Numbered from the stretch's first letter, positions 25,550 through 34,064 are shown. The stretch: 64,000 bases of DNA from an uncultured Pelagibacteraceae bacterium (GCA_902591775.1 CACJBW010000002.1:1-64000); one strand, 5' to 3'. Numbers and translations: made by a program. Notes: a model not told the origin generated them from the letters alone.

Positions 25550-27703
25550 TTAGTCTATACCTAAATGTTTTTTTCTTTGTCCTACCCAAGTTCTAATTAA
25601 ATTATCAAAAATTAGTCCAATAAATGCAACACAAATTCCAAGTGTTAATCCAATACCTGCACCTTTTTTATCTGATAAAGCTTTTAAAATATACTGACCC
25701 AAATCCTCTGTTCCAATAAAAGCCCCGATAATTACCATAAATAATGCAAAAACTATTGTTTGATTAAGCCCTAACATCATGTGTGGAAATGCTAATGGAA
25801 ATTCTATTTTAAATAGTCTTTGAAACTTTGTGACTCCTGACATCGTTGCAGCATCATGTAGTCCAGCTGGAACGCTTCTAAGACCCTCAATTGTGTATCT
25901 TGTTGCTGGTATCGTAGCATAAACTATTACAGCAATTAAAACTGAAGTATCTGTAATTCCAAAAAGCATCATCACAGGAATTAAATATACAAAAGATGGA
26001 AAAGTTTGAAATATATCACAAACATTTAACATAAAGTTTGTAGAATGTTTATTTTGAAAACATAAAGTTCCAACAGTAAATCCAATTGTGCAAGATACTA
26101 GTACACCAAATGTTGCCATGTATGTTGTTACTAAAGCTCTATCCCACCATGGGCTTAGAGCTATAAATAAAGTTAAACCACAAACAACTAAAGCAGATCT
26201 AACTCCACCAATTAAATATCCAGCTCCAACGACTAGAACTAATGTGGCTACGGCTGGCATTCTCAAATATAAAGCTCTCATCGGTTGGAGTACATCAACA
26301 ATTAGCCAAGTGTTAAATGCTTTTATATATACAAAGAAAGTATCGAATATCCAATCAACACCTTTATTCCAAAAGTCTGCTGTTGATATTCCTTTATTAT
26401 GTGGAACTTCAAATAAATAATTATACCCGTCTTTAAAATAAATTGATCCAAAGTAAGCTAATAGAATACCTACTATTACTATAACTCCAAAGAATAATGA
26501 ATTTTTATTTCGTTGAAAAAAATTTAAATTACCAAAATAATCAACCTGTTTATTTGCCCAAGCTAAAGACATTTTGTCTAATAAAATTGCAATCAAACTA
26601 ATACAAAGACCTGCCTCTAATGCTAATCCAATATTCAACTGATTTAGAGCTAATAATAAATTAAAACCTAAACCTTTTGCTCCTATAAATGCAGAGATAA
26701 CTGCCATAGAAAAACACACCATTATAACTTGGTTAACTCCTATTAAAATATCTCTTCTCGCTGTTGGAATTAATACTTTTGACATTAGTTGCCAGTTACT
26801 ACATCCACTCATTCTACCAGCTTCAATTACCTCTGGGGGCACAGCCCTTAAACCTAATAAAGTTAATAGTATCATTGGCGGCACAGCAACAATCATTGTT
26901 ATAATTACTGCAGCATGGTCTCCTACCCCAAAAAGAACTAGTGCAGGAACTAATACCGCATACTGGGGCATCGTCTGCATAACTAAAAGTATTGGATATA
27001 AAGCTTTTTCTACTCTTTTGCTTTTGTATGCCGCAACACCCAAACCTAAACCAAAAATAAATGAAAGAGGTGCTGCAACTAATATAAAAGAAAGTGTTTG
27101 CATAGACGGTTTCCATTGTCCAAATATTGAAATGTAAGTCATTGATAAAAGTGCATATAAGGCCAATCCTTTACCTCCTAACTTATAAGCAAGTATCGCT
27201 GATCCTGCTGCTACAATAGTCCAAGGTAAGCCTGGTAATTCTGCCCAGGGATTAGCATCAATCCAATCCCAACTAGTAAAAGCAACAATTGTTTCAAGAC
27301 CGCCTAATAAAATCTCTCTAATTAATTCTATTAGAAAAGTCATAAATGCGGTTAGGTTTCTAGTTATTTGTAAAACTAAAGGTCGTGTTTTATATTCCTG
27401 CGTATCTTCATTCCAAAATTCCATTGGCATCCAATCATTCATTAAAAAAAACAATGAATCATTTATCCAAATTGGAAGCCATCCAAGTAATGGTGGCAAT
27501 CTCCAGAAAACATCAAAAGCGTAATATCTAACCTCTTTACCTAGAAATACGAAGGCACTCTGATTAGGATCTTTTACAAATTCTGCTTGTCCTCTAATAA
27601 ATTTGTAAGTTTCAGGAACATCAATTGCAAAGCATAGTGCAAAAAATACAGCTAATAAAAATAACCATTGAAATAATTTAGGATATTTTTTAAGTAATTC
27701 CAT
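25550..27703 (-). CDS. tmoW: TMAO/betaine ABC transporter permease, tandem fusion (TmoW/ProW type)
   Basis: Inner-membrane permease of the OpuA/ProU class, 717 aa because two permease domains are fused. EAA-type docking loops occur twice: EAGRMSGCSNWQLMSKVLIP (about residue 291) and DAATMSGVTKFQRLFKIEFP (about 613). Between them lies a linker with DYFGNLNFFQRNKN and a long membrane region. The fusion gives both halves of the transmembrane pore in one chain, as reported for TMAO transporters of marine alphaproteobacteria. Four bases downstream of the ATPase gene. Glycine betaine or DMSP could also be carried; TMAO is favoured by the tmm/tdm context. Confidence 0.85.
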   Translation of the reverse strand: MELLKKYPKLFQWLFLLAVFFALCFAIDVPETYKFIRGQAEFVKDPNQSAFVFLGKEVRYYAFDVFWRLPPLLGWLPIWINDSLFFLMNDWMPMEFWNEDTQEYKTRPLVLQITRNLTAFMTFLIELIREILLGGLETIVAFTSWDWIDANPWAELPGLPWTIVAAGSAILAYKLGGKGLALYALLSMTYISIFGQWKPSMQTLSFILVAAPLSFIFGLGLGVAAYKSKRVEKALYPILLVMQTMPQYAVLVPALVLFGVGDHAAVIITMIVAVPPMILLTLLGLRAVPPEVIEAGRMSGCSNWQLMSKVLIPTARRDILIGVNQVIMVCFSMAVISAFIGAKGLGFNLLLALNQLNIGLALEAGLCISLIAILLDKMSLAWANKQVDYFGNLNFFQRNKNSLFFGVIVIVGILLAYFGSIYFKDGYNYLFEVPHNKGISTADFWNKGVDWIFDTFFVYIKAFNTWLIVDVLQPMRALYLRMPAVATLVLVVGAGYLIGGVRSALVVCGLTLFIALSPWWDRALVTTYMATFGVLVSCTIGFTVGTLCFQNKHSTNFMLNVCDIFQTFPSFVYLIPVMMLFGITDTSVLIAVIVYATIPATRYTIEGLRSVPAGLHDAATMSGVTKFQRLFKIEFPLAFPHMMLGLNQTIVFALFMVIIGAFIGTEDLGQYILKALSDKKGAGIGLTLGICVAFIGLIFDNLIRTWVGQRKKHLGID

Positions 27704-27706
27704 AAT

Positions 27707-28738
27707 TTAATGATTATTTTTTCTTCCCCCAAAAACTGTATTAATAATTTTTGCAGGATTAATTGAACCTACGATATTATTTTTGCCATCTGTAACAGCT
27801 ACTGTTTTTTCTTGTGTTAATATTTTTTCAGCAACATTTTCAATAATCTCGTCTTTTGAAACTTTTATATCACCCATGTTGTCAGAGGTTATTTCATCCA
27901 TTACATCTTTAATTAGTAAAACTTTTTCCCTTGGAACTTCTTCTGTAAATTTTCTTACATATTCTGTAGCTGGATTTAAAACAATGTTCGCAGGTGTATC
28001 TAATTGCTCAATTATTCCATCTTTCATAATTGCAATTCGATCAGCGAGTTTTAAAGCTTCATCAAAATCATGAGTAATAAACATAATTGTTTTTTGTAAT
28101 TTTTCTTGAAGTCTTAAAAACTCATCTTGCATTTCTTTCCTTATTAGAGGATCTAATGCAGAAAAAGGTTCGTCTAGAAACCATATATCTGGCTCGACCG
28201 CCAAAGATCTAGCAATTCCAACCCTTTGTTGCTGTCCTCCAGATAACTCTCTTGGAAAATAATTTTCTCTTCCATCTAGACCAACAAGTTTGACCATATC
28301 CATTGCTTTATTAATACTATTTTCAGTTTTAATACCCTTAATTTGAAGAGGAAAAGCAATATTTTCTAAAACTGTTTTATGTGGAAGTAGCGCAAAACTT
28401 TGAAAAACCATTCCCATTTTATTTCTTCTTAATTCAATAAGTTCCTTGTTATTTAAATTAAGCAAGTCTTGACCTTCAATAAAAATTTTTCCACCAGTTG
28501 CGTCTGTTAATCTAGATATACACCTTAATAGTGTTGACTTACCTGATCCTGATAAACCCATTACAACTAACATTTCACCTTTAGATACCTCAAAAGAAGC
28601 ATTGTTAACTCCTACAATACATCCATTTTCTTGAAATGTTTTTGCATCAACATTACCATTTGCTTCTTTAAGCATTCTTTCAGCATTTGCTCCAAAGATT
28701 TTATAAACAGATTGGCATTTAATTACTGGTTCAGACAT
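27707..28738 (-). CDS. tmoV: TMAO/betaine ABC transporter ATP-binding protein (TmoV/ProV type)
   Basis: ATPase subunit, 343 aa. Starts with the ProV-like YKIFGANAERMLKEA, then Walker A GLSGSGKST (about residue 76), the signature LSGGQQQRVGIARSLA and Walker B PDIWFLDEPFSALDPL, followed by the H-loop ITHDFDEALKLADR. The C-terminal 80 residues (KVLLIKDVMDEI, VAVTDGKNNIVG) look like a shortened CBS-type sensory region. It partners the fused permease downstream. The binding protein gene tmoX is 1.5 kb upstream on the same strand, separated by three small genes and a terminator, so tmoVW probably have an additional promoter. Confidence 0.9.
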   Translation of the reverse strand: MSEPVIKCQSVYKIFGANAERMLKEANGNVDAKTFQENGCIVGVNNASFEVSKGEMLVVMGLSGSGKSTLLRCISRLTDATGGKIFIEGQDLLNLNNKELIELRRNKMGMVFQSFALLPHKTVLENIAFPLQIKGIKTENSINKAMDMVKLVGLDGRENYFPRELSGGQQQRVGIARSLAVEPDIWFLDEPFSALDPLIRKEMQDEFLRLQEKLQKTIMFITHDFDEALKLADRIAIMKDGIIEQLDTPANIVLNPATEYVRKFTEEVPREKVLLIKDVMDEITSDNMGDIKVSKDEIIENVAEKILTQEKTVAVTDGKNNIVGSINPAKIINTVFGGRKNNH

Positions 28739-28804
28739 AAATAATATTAAGGTTATACGAATTTAAGATAAAATAAAATCTCTATAATTTGTTACATTTC
28801 CTCC

Positions 28805-29350
28805 TTAAAAATTTTTAATAAAATAAACTCTTGTATCAATACCTGTACTTAAAAAACTTAAAGCTTCTCCACTTACTTTTACAGTTTCATCTACACCAAC
28901 ATTATTTCCACTTACAACGTAACCTGCAAAACATTTATTTTTTTCATCGTCCCATTTTACAAATGTTTCATCTATTTTATTTCCGTTAATTGTATAAATT
29001 TCATGAGCTCTAAAGTTTAGAAAATTCGCGCCCATAATTGCACGTTGAGGTATAAGTTTAGTTGCCTTGCATACTGCCTCGTATAATTCATCAGATAATT
29101 TAAAATTATCAGTTCCATCAAACGAAACCAAAACTCCTGAAGGGAGACTAGAAATTAGCTTATTAAGTTTTCTTTCTTCAGCTATTCTTTCTTCTTCTAT
29201 TTTCATTTTAGCAACCAGTTCATCGCCTTCACCAAAAATATTATTTAAAACAAAAAAAGTTAGAAAGATAAGAATAATTATACCAACTAATCCACCAAAT
29301 TGTTTAACTGGCTCTGATAATGTTTTAAAACTATTCTTGGAAACTTCCAT
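28805..29350 (-). CDS. single-pass membrane protein of unknown function
   Basis: Not recognised. I use the ATG at 29350 (MEVSKNSFK); the track start 19 codons upstream would overlap the MORN gene more deeply, and GGAAAA precedes the chosen ATG. The product of about 181 residues has one membrane helix (GGLVGIIILIFLTFFVLNNI), a charged KMKIEEERIAEERKLNK helix, and an outer domain with two Cys (AVCKATKL and NKCFAGYVV) that may pair. It overlaps the MORN stop by 20 nt. Its position in the TMAO transporter locus is suggestive but gives no function. Confidence 0.7.
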   Translation of the reverse strand: MEVSKNSFKTLSEPVKQFGGLVGIIILIFLTFFVLNNIFGEGDELVAKMKIEEERIAEERKLNKLISSLPSGVLVSFDGTDNFKLSDELYEAVCKATKLIPQRAIMGANFLNFRAHEIYTINGNKIDETFVKWDDEKNKCFAGYVVSGNNVGVDETVKVSGEALSFLSTGIDTRVYFIKNF

Positions 29351-29708
29351 TTTTCCAAATACCTGTTTTTTGTTTTCCGTCTGACCAAGTAAAAGTACCT
29401 TTACCATTCATAAAACCGTTGGCCCATTCACCTTCATAAGTTGAACCATCAGGAAAAAATAAAATTCCTATACCGCTCCATTGACTTTCTTTAAATTCAC
29501 CTTTGTAAATATATCCATTCGGCCATGTTTCGGTTCCTTGGCCATGTTTTTTTGTTGCAACCCATTCACCTTCGTAAGTTGTTTTATCTGTGTAAACCCA
29601 CTTACCATAACCATTGTCACAATTCCCCTCTTTACATCCCGTACTTCTTGCCGATGCTATAGAAGTAATTAATGACGAAAAAAGTATAAAAAATATAAGC
29701 TTTTTCAT
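29331..29708 (-). CDS. MORN-repeat protein with signal peptide
   Basis: 125 aa. The signal peptide MKKLIFFILFSSLITSIASA is followed by a short Cys-containing STGCKEGNCDNGYGKWVY and then about four MORN repeats of the form Y.G.W..G..HGQGT (TYEGEWVATKKHGQGTETW, YKGEFKESQWSGIGILFF, YEGEWANGFMNGKGTFTW). MORN repeats form beta-hairpin ladders that bind lipids or act as scaffolds; a periplasmic or envelope location is implied here. Lies between tmoX and tmoV on their strand, with 34 bp to the upstream 153-aa gene. Confidence 0.88.
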   Translation of the reverse strand: MKKLIFFILFSSLITSIASARSTGCKEGNCDNGYGKWVYTDKTTYEGEWVATKKHGQGTETWPNGYIYKGEFKESQWSGIGILFFPDGSTYEGEWANGFMNGKGTFTWSDGKQKTGIWKNGSFQE

Positions 29709-29742
29709 GGAAATATATTACACAAAATTTCTTAAAAAAAAA

Positions 29743-30204
29743 TTAGGCATTTTTTGATTTGTTCTTACAGATATAAATTGAAATATCTTTTTCTGAATTG
29801 TCTGTATTTATATTTTTTGTAATTTCATGAATTAATTCACCTGATTTTCTTGTAATTATTGCGGATTCTGAATAAGTTTTGTCATTGTTAAAGGCCTTAA
29901 ACAAAACTACGTCTTTATTTACTATTTTTACATCAAAATTTGAATTTTGAGAGAAAAATTTTGATAATCCATTTACCATTAATGTGCTGGGTTTATTTGA
30001 ATAAATTTGAAAAGAATCTAAATTTTTAACATTTAGGTCGTCTGCTAGAAAAGTTTTATAATTATACTCTGAATTCTTAACAATTTTTTTTTCTAACTCA
30101 CATGTAAACTCTAGATTTAAATTTTCACCAATACTTATGTCTTTTGCATAAGCAAAATTGAAAATAAAAAAGTTTAATAATATTAAATAAAATACTTTTT
30201 CCAT
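29743..30204 (-). CDS. secreted hypothetical protein (153 aa)
   Basis: Not recognised. The N-terminus MEKVFYLILLNFFIFNFAYA is a signal peptide with cleavage expected after AYA near residue 20. The mature protein is small and beta-rich in appearance, with one Cys near each end (EFTCELEKK and IYICKNKSK), which could form a disulfide in the periplasm. Short strands such as SAIITRKSGELIHEIT are visible. It is separated from tmoX by a strong terminator, so it is either read through weakly or has its own promoter. Confidence 0.7.
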   Translation of the reverse strand: MEKVFYLILLNFFIFNFAYAKDISIGENLNLEFTCELEKKIVKNSEYNYKTFLADDLNVKNLDSFQIYSNKPSTLMVNGLSKFFSQNSNFDVKIVNKDVVLFKAFNNDKTYSESAIITRKSGELIHEITKNINTDNSEKDISIYICKNKSKNA

Positions 30205-30220
30205 TAATTATTTGAGGTGA

Positions 30221-30253
30221 TAAAAAAAATCTCCCCCAATAAAATTGGGAGAG
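30221..30253 (-). terminator. Rho-independent terminator downstream of tmoX
   Basis: On the minus strand CTCTCCCAAT-TTT-ATTGGGGGAG forms a 10-bp stem with one G-U pair, followed by A and a run of eight T. It sits 24 bp after the tmoX stop codon (30277) and before the 153-aa gene. It would end most tmoX transcripts, keeping the binding protein in excess over tmoVW. Confidence 0.88.
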
Positions 30254-30276
30254 ATCTTAAATTTATTAAATTAACC

Positions 30277-31230
30277 TTAATGATCGTGTGTAAATTCTTC
30301 CCACACACTCTTATTGTCAGCTAACCATTTTTTTGCTGCATCTTCGTGAGTCATTTTGTCGACATCAACTAAAGCTGCCATTGCTCCAATTTGACTTGTA
30401 GAGAATGACATTTTTCTAAACGTTTTTGCAGCTGCAGGATGAGTTTTTGGAAAATCTTCATGTGCAGCTTTTTTCAGATAACCATCCGGAGAACCACATT
30501 TTCCATCTCCGCCATCTTCTGGTCTACAACCAGCTGTGTATGGAGGAAAGTCGATAAATGTAAAACCAGCACCATCTGTAAAGTTTGGTGTCCAGTTAAA
30601 TATGATAGTTCCTCTTCCTTCTTTTTTAGCTGCAGCTAACTCTGCCCAAAGTGCATCTGCACTTCCAGCAAATTTAACCCACCATAGATCTCCTAATCCT
30701 AGAGCATCAACTCTTTGAGGTATTAAATCTCCATGCCATGTTTGTGGTCCTTCTAACATTCTACCTTTTCCATCTGGTGAATCAGGTGTTGTGAAATTTT
30801 TTGCACAATCAGGATTTTTTAATGCAGTCCAGTCTGGTAGACCTGGGCATAAGCCTTTTTCTACAACCCAGTTTGGATATCCCATATCCTCAAGAGTTCT
30901 AGCTTCGTGATCACCCATATCTAATAAACCACCTTTATCTAAAGCAGTTGTGAATGATTTTCCGAATGCAGATTCCCATACTTCATGAGATATAGTTACA
31001 TCACCAATTCTAATCGACTCATAAACTGCTTGAGAGTCAGCATTTACATATTTTACATTGTTTCCCATACTTTCAAAAATTCCGCCAATTACGTAAGCCA
31101 TTACAATTTGGCTTGACCAGTTATGAGTTGGGATAACAATTGGTTTTTTACTATCTGCTGCGTTTGAAATCCCTGCAAAACTTACAAGAGATATCACCAT
31201 AGCTGATAATAGAGATATTATTTTTTTCAT
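30277..31230 (-). CDS. tmoX: TMAO/betaine-type substrate-binding protein (TmoX/OpuAC family)
   Basis: Periplasmic binding protein of the OpuAC/ProX class. I use the ATG at 31230: it has a strong GGAAAGGGAA ribosome-binding site and gives a proper signal peptide (MKKIISLLSAMVISLVSFAG, cleavage near ISNAA). The track start 22 codons upstream lacks this. Mature part: IVIPTHNWSSQIVMAYVIGG, Trp residues that can form the aromatic cage for a quaternary-ammonium headgroup (HEVWESAF, PQTWHGD, LWWVKF, FNWTPNF), and a TAGCRPEDGGDGKCGSPDG loop with two Cys that recalls described TmoX proteins. Divergent from tdm. Glycine betaine or DMSP binding is the alternative. Confidence 0.87.
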   Translation of the reverse strand: MKKIISLLSAMVISLVSFAGISNAADSKKPIVIPTHNWSSQIVMAYVIGGIFESMGNNVKYVNADSQAVYESIRIGDVTISHEVWESAFGKSFTTALDKGGLLDMGDHEARTLEDMGYPNWVVEKGLCPGLPDWTALKNPDCAKNFTTPDSPDGKGRMLEGPQTWHGDLIPQRVDALGLGDLWWVKFAGSADALWAELAAAKKEGRGTIIFNWTPNFTDGAGFTFIDFPPYTAGCRPEDGGDGKCGSPDGYLKKAAHEDFPKTHPAAAKTFRKMSFSTSQIGAMAALVDVDKMTHEDAAKKWLADNKSVWEEFTHDH

Positions 31231-31253
31231 TATTTCCCTTTCCTTAATATTAA

Positions 31254-31268
31254 GTGATAAAGTATCAC
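31254..31268. promoter_or_regulatory. 15-bp palindrome over the tmoX -10/start region
   Basis: GTGATA-AAG-TATCAC is a perfect inverted repeat with a 3-base centre. It overlaps the predicted tmoX -10 (31261-31266) and expected transcription start (near 31254), the classical place for a repressor operator. The binding protein is unknown. Confidence 0.55.
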
Positions 31269-31289
31269 CTCTATTAAAGTTACAGTCAA
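31261..31289 (-). promoter_or_regulatory. predicted sigma-70 promoter of tmoX
   Basis: On the minus strand TTGACT (31289-31284), exactly 17 bases of spacer, then GATACT (31266-31261). The leader to the ATG at 31230 would be about 24 nt with a strong Shine-Dalgarno sequence. It is one of the best promoter matches in the window. Confidence 0.65.
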
Positions 31290-31301
31290 CTAGCAAAATA
31301 G

Positions 31302-31352
31302 ATACAAATGTATATATAAAATTTATATATAAATTTGCTTATACTTTTGTAT
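31302..31352. promoter_or_regulatory. inverted pair of 13-bp elements in the tmoX/tdm divergent promoter
   Basis: ATACAAATGTATA (31302-31314) and, on the other strand, ATACAAAAGTATA (31352-31340) match at 12 of 13 positions. They flank an AT-rich centre holding a 14-bp palindrome ATTTATATATAAAT (31321-31334). The pair lies just upstream of the tmoX -35 and touches the tdm -10. Such paired sites suggest a dimeric regulator bridging both promoters. Confidence 0.45.
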
Positions 31353-31355
31353 AAT
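31350..31355 (+). promoter_or_regulatory. predicted tdm -10 element
   Basis: A perfect TATAAT lies 19 bases upstream of the tdm ATG at 31375. No good -35 at 16-18 bases is visible, and no Shine-Dalgarno sequence precedes the ATG, which may mean activator dependence. One arm of the 13-bp inverted pair overlaps it. Confidence 0.45.
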
Positions 31356-31374
31356 TTTTTAAATTTTTTTATAA

Positions 31375-33714
31375 ATGGAAACAAGTTTAAGTATTAAAGA
31401 ACCTGGTTTAAACGTATTACCACCTGGAGTTGAAAGATATGTGGTCAATGCAGGTGGAATTACTGGTATTCAAATATCTCCTGAAGATGAAATTAAAATT
31501 ATAAATAATGAGGGAAATCAAATTTGCGAAATAAATATTTTTGATAAACATGGAAAATCAGAATTAGGAATTTTAAATTTAAAAGAAAATACAAAATCAT
31601 CAGAAATAAAAAAAATACTTTTGAAAAATGAAGAAAGTTCTTTGCAAGCATTACTTCAATTAAAAAAAAGAAATTTACAAATTGAGAAAGCTGCTTCATC
31701 AGTAATTTTTGATAAAAACACCTCTGCAGGAGAAGAAATAATTCTAAATTCGAAGGATGACTGTTATTGCATCTTTGCTGCTCCAGGAGCCAATATGCTT
31801 GTTCATGATCAAAATCCACCTTCAGATCTAACTGTATTAGTTAAAAGAGCAAAAATTAAAAATTCTGAAAAAGAATTTTCAATAATTCCTGATCCAATTT
31901 ACGATCCTGACTATGAAGTTAATATAGATAGAAAAACTGCAACAGGATATCAAGTTAAAGCTGGAGACTATATTCAAATAATTACACCAACGGGAAGACA
32001 ATGCTCAGATTTTGTTGCATACGACACTGCTAAACTTGAAAAAGGTATAGAAAGGGGTCTTGATTGGCAAACTACTAGAACCTTTATGGGACATACTTTT
32101 CCTGGTCCTGGTTTATTTTCAAAGTTCTATGATACTGATCATGAGCCATTGGTAGAAGTTGTAAGAGATACAGTGGGTATTCATGATACATTTAATTTAG
32201 CTTGTACCTCAAAGTACTACGAAGACTCAGGATATTTTGGTCATGCAAATTGCTCTGACAATTTAAATGACTCAATGAAAAAATATGGCGTAGAAGAAAA
32301 AAAAGGTTGGCATGCAATTAATCTTTTCTTTAATACATCTTCGGGAGGTCAAAATTCTGTTACATCTGATGAGTCTTATGCAAGGCCTGGAGATTACGTC
32401 ATTTTTAAAGCTCTAAAAGATTTAACATGTGGAACTACTGCATGCCCTAGTGATATTGATAGCTGTAATGGATGGAACCCTACTGATATTTTTGTTAGAA
32501 CTTATGAGAAAAGCAAAGAATTTACTAAATCATATGGTTTTAGAATGAAAACAGATTCAGAAAATAAACTTACAAGAAATACCGGTTTCTATGAAAGAAC
32601 ATCAAAATTAACTAGAAACTTTGTCGATGCTAGAGGTTTTTGGTTACCAAATGATTATACAAAACATGGCGTAATTAATGAATACAATGCATGCAGAGAA
32701 GACGCCGTCCTAATTGACTTATCTTCATTAAGGAAATTTGAAATTCTTGGTCCAGATGCTGAAGAATTAATGAATTATACATTAACTCGAAATGTAAAAA
32801 AACTTTCAGTTGGTCAAATTGTTTATTCAGCAATGTGTTATGAAAATGGAACTATGTTTGATGATGGAACGTTATTAAAACTTAGTGATCATGGTTTTAG
32901 ATGGATTTGTGGTGATGAATATGGAGGTGAGTGGCTTAAAGAACAAGCTAAGAAAAAAAATTATAAAGTTCATATCAAAAATTCTACTGACCAAATAAAT
33001 AATTTATCTTTACAAGGTCCCAAAAGTAGAAAAATTTTAGAAAAAATAATTTTTACTCCCCCTACCCAACCCTCTATATTAGAATTGGAATGGTTTAGAT
33101 TTACAATTTGTCGATTGGAAGAATTAAACGGAATACCATTAATTGTTTCAAGAACAGGTTACACTGGTGAACTTGGTTTTGAAATTTGGTGTCATCCAAG
33201 TAATGCTACTACAGTTTGGGATAAGGTAATGGAAGCAGGAAAAGATGAAGGTTTGATACCAGCTGGTTTTGCTGCTTTAGATCTTTTAAGAATTGAAGCT
33301 GGTTTAATTTTATTTGGTAATGAATTTGACGGACAACAAGATCCGTTTGAAGCAGGAATTGGGTTTTCAGTTCCTTTAAAATCCAAAACAGAGGATTTTA
33401 TTGGAAGAGAAAATTTAATTAAGAGAAAAGAAAATCCTCAAAAAAAACTAGTAGGGCTAGAGTTAATAGGTAAAGAAATTGCAAATCATGGAGATTGCGT
33501 TCATATTGGAAGATCTCAGGTTGGAATTATAACTAGTGGATGCATTTCTCCGACATTAAATAAAAATATTGCATTATGTAGAATAGATGTAGGTCACTCA
33601 GAATTAGGTAATGAAGTTGAAATTGGAAAAATAGATGGACATCAAAAAAGAATACCTGCAAAAATTGTTGGATTTCCTCATTACGATCCAAAGAAAACTA
33701 AAGTAAGATCTTAA
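31375..33714 (+). CDS. tdm: trimethylamine N-oxide demethylase Tdm
   Basis: Splits TMAO into dimethylamine and formaldehyde, with the C-terminal domain able to load the C1 unit on tetrahydrofolate. 779 aa, the family size. N-terminal half (about 1-390) is DUF1989-like, with the metal-site Cys cluster LTCGTTACPSDIDSCNGWNP near residue 347; the C-terminal half (about 400-779) is a GcvT/aminomethyltransferase fold: GFYERTSKLTRNF, FRWICGDEYGGEW, SRTGYTGELGFEIWC, LIPAGFAALDLLRIEAGL. Divergent from tmoX across a 144-bp regulated-looking gap. Its stop overlaps the next ATG (TAATG). Together with tmm and tmoXVW it makes a complete TMA/TMAO entry route. Confidence 0.93.
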   Translation: METSLSIKEPGLNVLPPGVERYVVNAGGITGIQISPEDEIKIINNEGNQICEINIFDKHGKSELGILNLKENTKSSEIKKILLKNEESSLQALLQLKKRNLQIEKAASSVIFDKNTSAGEEIILNSKDDCYCIFAAPGANMLVHDQNPPSDLTVLVKRAKIKNSEKEFSIIPDPIYDPDYEVNIDRKTATGYQVKAGDYIQIITPTGRQCSDFVAYDTAKLEKGIERGLDWQTTRTFMGHTFPGPGLFSKFYDTDHEPLVEVVRDTVGIHDTFNLACTSKYYEDSGYFGHANCSDNLNDSMKKYGVEEKKGWHAINLFFNTSSGGQNSVTSDESYARPGDYVIFKALKDLTCGTTACPSDIDSCNGWNPTDIFVRTYEKSKEFTKSYGFRMKTDSENKLTRNTGFYERTSKLTRNFVDARGFWLPNDYTKHGVINEYNACREDAVLIDLSSLRKFEILGPDAEELMNYTLTRNVKKLSVGQIVYSAMCYENGTMFDDGTLLKLSDHGFRWICGDEYGGEWLKEQAKKKNYKVHIKNSTDQINNLSLQGPKSRKILEKIIFTPPTQPSILELEWFRFTICRLEELNGIPLIVSRTGYTGELGFEIWCHPSNATTVWDKVMEAGKDEGLIPAGFAALDLLRIEAGLILFGNEFDGQQDPFEAGIGFSVPLKSKTEDFIGRENLIKRKENPQKKLVGLELIGKEIANHGDCVHIGRSQVGIITSGCISPTLNKNIALCRIDVGHSELGNEVEIGKIDGHQKRIPAKIVGFPHYDPKKTKVRS

Positions 33715-34064
33715 TGGCTAAATCAACTAAGGATTTGTTAGAGTTTTGGGAAGATCAAATGAAACTTTCACACACATCAAGTAACTATTTTTTTAGAAAA
33801 TCACCTTCTCACTATCATATGATGCTTCTAGTTATGTCAGCATTTAAGCAAAAACAGAACTTATCAGTAGAGGAGCTAAAAACAAAACTATTTAAAACAT
33901 CTAGACCAAAATCTGCATTAATAATTAATGAGGCATGTGAAAAAGGTTTTTTTTATTTAGAAAAAACCGCTCAAGATCAAAGAAAAAAACATATAAAACC
34001 AAGTGCTTCGTTTATCTCAGAATTTAACGATTATTTATCTACTCTTAAAAATTTGAGCTTTTAA
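33714..34064 (+). CDS. small winged-helix-like protein, possible MarR-type regulator
   Basis: 116 aa, starting at the base where tdm stops, so cotranslated with it. The C-terminal two-thirds resembles a MarR-type winged helix: LSVEELKTKLFKTSRPKSAL for the helix-turn-helix, then ACEKGFFYLEKTAQDQRKKH, which mimics the MarR wing (D.R.K), and IKPSASFISEFNDYLSTL for the dimerisation helix. N-terminus MAKSTKDLLEFWEDQMKLSH is helical. No catalytic motif. I infer a DNA-binding regulator of the tmoX/tdm promoters; homology is by eye and could be superficial. Confidence 0.6.
   Translation: MAKSTKDLLEFWEDQMKLSHTSSNYFFRKSPSHYHMMLLVMSAFKQKQNLSVEELKTKLFKTSRPKSALIINEACEKGFFYLEKTAQDQRKKHIKPSASFISEFNDYLSTLKNLSF

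Noticed and set aside
26823-27116. Cys-rich 97-aa minus-strand ORF from the track
   Set aside because: It lies wholly inside tmoW in another frame; the composition is a by-product of the hydrophobic permease codons.
25550-31230. Calling the ABC importer a plain glycine betaine transporter
   Set aside because: The fused permease, the Cys-containing loop in the binding protein, and tight linkage to tmm and tdm favour TMAO; betaine is kept as an alternative in the entries.
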